A stretch of DNA of 64,000 bases from NCBI GenBank assembly GCA_052386745.1, contig JBQTJW010000020.1:1-64000 (forward strand). The letters are read 5' to 3'. Below are positions 60,901-64,000 of this stretch, piece by piece (position 1 is the stretch's first letter; each line of letters starts with the position of its first letter). Both the position numbers and the translations under genes were made by a program. The notes beneath the pieces are model-generated. The model saw nothing but the letters and a program-made list of their open reading frames with translations, was not told the origin of the DNA and did not search any database. The DNA comes from Panacagrimonas sp052386745. GTDB taxonomy: Bacteria > Pseudomonadota > Gammaproteobacteria > Nevskiales > Nevskiaceae.

Positions 60901-62147
60901 GGCAGCAGCTTCTCGCCGCGCACCAGGTCGTCGTAGGTCTCGCGCGCCCGCACGAGCAGGGCGTGGTCGCCGTCCACCATGACCTCGGCGGCGCGGCCGC
61001 GGGTGTTGTAGTTGCTGGACATGACAAAACCATAGGCGCCGGCGGTGCGCACGGCCAGCAGGTCGCCCTCGGCAATGGCCAGCTCGCGGTCCTTGCCCAG
61101 CCAGTCGCCGGTTTCGCAGACGGGGCCGACCACGTCGTAGCTCTGCGGCTGGGCGAGCGCGTTCTCGCGCACGGGGACGATGTCCATCCAGGCCTGGTAG
61201 AGCGCGGGGCGCAGCAGGTCGTTCATCGCTGCATCGACGACGGCAAAGTGCTTGGCCTCGCCCTGCTTGATGAGCTCCACGCGCATCACCAGGATGCCGG
61301 CGTTGCCGGCAATGGCGCGACCGGGCTCGGTCATGATCTTCAGGTGGCGGCCGGCCAGCTTGGGCAGGAAGGCCCGCGCCCAGTCGGCCGGCTCGGTGGG
61401 CTGCTCGTTGCGGTAGCGCACGCCCAGGCCGCCGCCCACGTCCAGGTGCTCGAAGAAGATGCCCTGGTCCGCCAGCCGGTCCACCAGCGCCAGCACGCGG
61501 TCCAGCGCGTCGAGGTAGGGCGAGACGTCCAGCAGCTGCGAACCGATGTGGCTGGCGATGCCGCTGATGTGGATGCCGGACATGGCGCGCGCCTCCAGGT
61601 ACAGGCGCTCGGCCGTCACCAGGTCCACTCCGAACTTGTTCTGCTTGAGGCCGGTGGAGATGTAGGGATGGGTCTTGGCGTCCACGTCCGGGTTCACGCG
61701 CAGCGCGATGTGCGCGCGCACGCCCAGTTCCTGCGCGATGCCGTCCAGCCGCCGCAGTTCGGACTCGGACTCCACGTTGAAGCAGCCCACTCGCTGTTCC
61801 AGGGCGAAGCGCAGTTCGTGGGCCGTCTTGCCCACGCCGGAGAACACCACCTTGGCCGGGTTGCCGCCCGCTGCCAGCACGCGGCGCAGCTCGCCGGCCG
61901 ACACGATGTCGAAGCCCGATCCGAGCCGCGCCAGCACGCCCAGCACGGCCAGGTTGGAGTTGGCCTTCACCGCGAAGCAGACCTGGTGCGGCACCTCCGC
62001 CAGCGCCTCGTCGAAGGCGCGGTAGTGGCGCTCCAGCGTGGCGCGCGAGTAGACGTAGCAGGGCGTGCCGAAGCTCTCGGCAATCGAGGACACGGTGACG
62101 GACTCGGCGTAGAGCTCGCCGTCGCGGAAGTTGAAATGGTCCGTCAC
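60897..62147 (-). CDS. lysA: Diaminopimelate decarboxylase LysA
   Basis: LysA is the PLP enzyme that makes lysine from meso-diaminopimelate. The 416-residue alanine-racemase-fold protein has the PLP lysine in FAVKANSNLAVL, GSGFDIVSAGELRR, SGIASHIGSQLLD, LDVGGGLGVRY, EPGRAIAGNAG and the catalytic CETGDW near the C-terminus. It begins at a GTG overlapping the lptM stop (GTGA) and ends overlapping the polA GTG, so the three genes are coupled. dapF, the preceding pathway step, lies separately at 26489. Confidence 0.95.
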   Translation of the reverse strand: MTDHFNFRDGELYAESVTVSSIAESFGTPCYVYSRATLERHYRAFDEALAEVPHQVCFAVKANSNLAVLGVLARLGSGFDIVSAGELRRVLAAGGNPAKVVFSGVGKTAHELRFALEQRVGCFNVESESELRRLDGIAQELGVRAHIALRVNPDVDAKTHPYISTGLKQNKFGVDLVTAERLYLEARAMSGIHISGIASHIGSQLLDVSPYLDALDRVLALVDRLADQGIFFEHLDVGGGLGVRYRNEQPTEPADWARAFLPKLAGRHLKIMTEPGRAIAGNAGILVMRVELIKQGEAKHFAVVDAAMNDLLRPALYQAWMDIVPVRENALAQPQSYDVVGPVCETGDWLGKDRELAIAEGDLLAVRTAGAYGFVMSSNYNTRGRAAEVMVDGDHALLVRARETYDDLVRGEKLLP

Positions 62148-62440
62148 GGCTGGGCGGGTTCCGGTGCGGGGGTGGTGGCGGCAGGCGCGCCGGGACTGGC
62201 GTCGTCTTTGTCCTTGACCTTGTCCTCGTCCGGCTTCACCGGGTCGGACGCGGGCGCCGCCGGCGTGCCGGGAGCCGCGGCCGGTGCCGGCGCAGACGGC
62301 GCAGACGGCGCAGCCGGACGTGTCGCGGCGGGCAGCACCGAGCCGTGTCCCGGCGGCGGCTTGCTGCCCGGGTGGTACAGCGGGCCGGTCTGGCCGCAGG
62401 CGGCGAGCACAAGAAGGCAGGGCAGAATCGCGAAGCGCAT
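62144..62440 (-). CDS. lptM: LPS translocon maturation lipoprotein LptM
   Basis: LptM (YifL) is a small outer-membrane lipoprotein that helps oxidative maturation of the LPS translocon LptDE. The 98-residue protein begins MRFAILPCLLVLAACGQTG, with lipobox LAAC and acylated Cys15, then GPLYHPG, the conserved LptM core (C-G-x-x-GPLY). The rest is an unusually long Pro/Ala/Asp/Lys tail. The ATG at 62440 is chosen for the signal peptide; a longer in-frame extension to 62500 is not plausible. The adjacency to lysA is conserved in many proteobacteria. Confidence 0.85.
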   Translation of the reverse strand: MRFAILPCLLVLAACGQTGPLYHPGSKPPPGHGSVLPAATRPAAPSAPSAPAPAAAPGTPAAPASDPVKPDEDKVKDKDDASPGAPAATTPAPEPAQP

Positions 62441-62524
62441 GGGCTGATCGTTTCCGCCGAAGCGGTAATCCATTAACGTGCCGCGCATTCTATCCGTCAC
62501 GATCCTCCGCCGATTTCACCGCAT

Positions 62525-63202
62525 ATGAAGCTCATCGAATCCGATACCGCCGTCATCGTCCAGCCGGGCGCGCCCGCGCTGGCCACCGTCATCTGGATGC
62601 ACGGCCTGGGTGCGGACGGCCACGACTTCGTGCCCATCGTGAACGAGCTCCGGCTGCCGGCCAGCCTGGCCGTGCGCTTTGTCTTTCCGCACGCGCCGGT
62701 GCGGCCGGTGACGCTCAACGGCGGCATGCGGATGCGTGCCTGGTATGACATCAAGTCGCTGGATCGCAAGGGCTTGCAGGATGAGCAGGGCATCCGCGAA
62801 TCGGCCGCGCGCATCGAAACGCTGATTGCGGGCGAGCAGGCCGCGGGCATTGAGGCCAAACGCATCGTGCTGGCCGGCTTCTCGCAGGGCGGCGCCATCG
62901 CCTTGCAGACCGCGCTGCGCTGCAAGCCGCGGCTGGGCGGGCTCATGGCCCTGTCCACCTACCTGCCGCAGGCCGATGCGCTGGTCACGGAAGCGAGCGA
63001 GGCCAACCGCGACCTGCCCATCCTCATGTGCCACGGCCAGTTCGACGCCGTGTTGCCGATCCAGCTCGGCGAATGGAGCCGCGACCATCTCACCGCGCTC
63101 AACTACGCGGTGGAATGGCGCGTCTACCCCATGGCCCACGAGGTGTGCCAGGCCGAGATCGGGCACATCGGCGCATGGCTCGCCAGGGTGTTGCAGGGCT
63201 AA
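62525..63202 (+). CDS. Carboxylesterase/phospholipase, alpha/beta-hydrolase (EstB-like)
   Basis: The 225-residue protein belongs to the phospholipase/carboxylesterase (carboxylesterase 2, lysophospholipase) family. The oxyanion loop VIWMHGLGADGHDF is at about residues 22-35, the nucleophile in LAGFSQGGAIAL, the acid in CHGQFDAVLP and the base His in YPMAHEVCQAEI. It is a cytoplasmic monofunctional serine esterase; natural substrate unknown. ATG at 62525 is preceded by weak CACCGCAT. Divergent from the lptM operon. Confidence 0.87.
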   Translation: MKLIESDTAVIVQPGAPALATVIWMHGLGADGHDFVPIVNELRLPASLAVRFVFPHAPVRPVTLNGGMRMRAWYDIKSLDRKGLQDEQGIRESAARIETLIAGEQAAGIEAKRIVLAGFSQGGAIALQTALRCKPRLGGLMALSTYLPQADALVTEASEANRDLPILMCHGQFDAVLPIQLGEWSRDHLTALNYAVEWRVYPMAHEVCQAEIGHIGAWLARVLQG

Positions 63203-63251
63203 CTCGCGCAGCCGGGTTGCGCGCGGCAGGCCCGGATTGCCCTAGCCGAAA

Positions 63252-63282
63252 CAGAAAAGGGGCGGCCCTTGCGGTCCGCCCC
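63252..63282 (-). terminator. Rho-independent terminator of the ammonium transporter gene
   Basis: On the minus strand GGGGCGGACC pairs with GGGCCGCCCC around a GCAA loop and is followed by TTTTCTGTTT. It lies about 65 bp after the amt stop. Confidence 0.8.
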
Positions 63283-63346
63283 AATACAACACCCCTGGGA
63301 GGAGGGTCGCCGCGAGTGCCGGAGCCTTCGCGGCGGTGAGAACCCA

Positions 63347-64000
63347 TTACATGTTGTAGGCCTTCTCGCCGTGCTCGGCCAGATCGAGGCCCTCGCTTTC
63401 GGCTTCTTCCGAGACACGGACACCGATCGTGAACTTGAGCAGCATCATGGTGACTGCGGCGACGGTTGCGCTCCAGATCACGGCGATGATCGCGGCCTTG
63501 AACTGGATCATCACCTGCGCGGAGTCGTAGCCGAAGGTGGGGCCGACCCAGCCATCGGTGACGTACCCTGCGCCGCCCAGTTCACCGTTGACATAGACAC
63601 CGGTCAGGACGGCGCCGATGAATCCACCGACCGCGTGCACGCCAAAGGCGTCCAGCGCGTCGTCATACCCGAGCATCTTCTTGAGATAGGCCACCGTCAG
63701 GAAGCAGACGACGCCGCAGACAAGGCCGATGACGAGGGCGCCCTGCACACCCACGAAGCCGCACGCGGGAGTGATGCCGACCAGGCCCGCGACGGCGCCG
63801 GAGATGATGCCGAGCAGCGACGGTTTGCCCTTGAAGATCCATTCCGCGAAGAACCACGAGATCGCTGCCACCGCCGTTGCAAACATGGTGTTGGCGAAGG
63901 CGAGCACCGCGTAGCCGTTGGCTTCGAGGTTGGACCCGGCGTTGAAGCCAAACCAGCCGAACCACAGCATGGCCGCACCGATGGTGGACATCACGAGGCT
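63347..64000 (-). CDS. amt: Ammonium transporter (Amt), C-terminal part (cut by window edge)
   Basis: The last 217 or so residues of an Amt-family channel are present; the N-terminal half lies beyond position 64000. Visible Amt signatures include MSTIGAAMLWFGWFGFNAGS, ITPACGFVGVQGALVIG, and DDALDAFGVHAVGGFIGAVL with the pore histidine, then the C-terminal cytoplasmic tail. About six membrane helices are in the window. The transporter passes ammonium across the inner membrane; a glnK gene often adjoins amt but would lie outside this window. Terminator downstream at 63252-63282. Confidence 0.93.
   Translation of the reverse strand, partial: SLVMSTIGAAMLWFGWFGFNAGSNLEANGYAVLAFANTMFATAVAAISWFFAEWIFKGKPSLLGIISGAVAGLVGITPACGFVGVQGALVIGLVCGVVCFLTVAYLKKMLGYDDALDAFGVHAVGGFIGAVLTGVYVNGELGGAGYVTDGWVGPTFGYDSAQVMIQFKAAIIAVIWSATVAAVTMMLLKFTIGVRVSEEAESEGLDLAEHGEKAYNM

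Overview
The window is GC-rich, densely coding bacterial DNA from a Gram-negative proteobacterium. The evidence is a full division and cell-wall (dcw) cluster ending in lpxC, an OmpA-type porin, meso-diaminopimelate enzymes (MurE with a DNPR motif, DapF, LysA), a type I secretion system and a class A RNase P RNA. The gene order rnpB-mraZ, lpxC-dciA-M23 peptidase-secA, dapF-DUF484 and lptM-lysA fits a gammaproteobacterium near the Xanthomonadales/Nevskiales, but some betaproteobacteria share parts of it, so the assignment is tentative.

Left edge (1-2800): the start of glgC on the minus strand, then an eroded stretch where three truncated genes (an SMP-30/gluconolactonase-like gene, a c-type cytochrome tail, an NDH-2 tail) surround one intact di-iron-type metallo-beta-lactamase-fold gene. 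The RNase P RNA gene follows. From 2969 to 22061 lies the dcw operon in canonical order: mraZ, rsmH, ftsL, ftsI, murE, murF, mraY, murD, ftsW, murG, murC, murB, ddl, ftsQ, ftsA, ftsZ, lpxC. It has a recognisable promoter and three MraZ-box repeats. Every junction from rsmH to ftsA overlaps or nearly overlaps, so the set is probably translationally coupled. Then come dciA (minus), an M23 endopeptidase, secA, dapF and a DUF484 gene.

Middle (28258-41700): a small lipoprotein, an OmpA-like porin, tRNA-Pro and tRNA-His, then a decayed mobile region (IS3 remnants, an intact IS256-family element, the tail of a serine recombinase) lying against the 3' end of a tRNA-Arg gene. Housekeeping and accessory genes follow: a MetX-like hydrolase, an EamA exporter, an oligopeptide-type binding protein, a HAD hydrolase, a FecR-SPOR protein, and an RLAN/RimK ATP-grasp ligase overlapping a GNAT acetyltransferase.

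The most distinctive region (41778-54232) is a complete Lap-type surface-adhesin system controlled by c-di-GMP. It contains a TolC-OmpA fusion (LapE-like), the LapG protease, the LapD receptor, a small conserved protein, a compact 1015-residue LapA-like RTX adhesin with retention module and TAAG cleavage site, a LuxR-type regulator, and LapC and LapB export components. The adhesin is very short for its class, and the outer-membrane channel carries a peptidoglycan-binding domain that is usually a separate protein.

Right edge (54457-64000): a HerA-like ATPase, an unrecognised exported protein, a lptM-lysA-polA operon with overlapping genes, a carboxylesterase, and the 3' part of an ammonium transporter gene running off the window.
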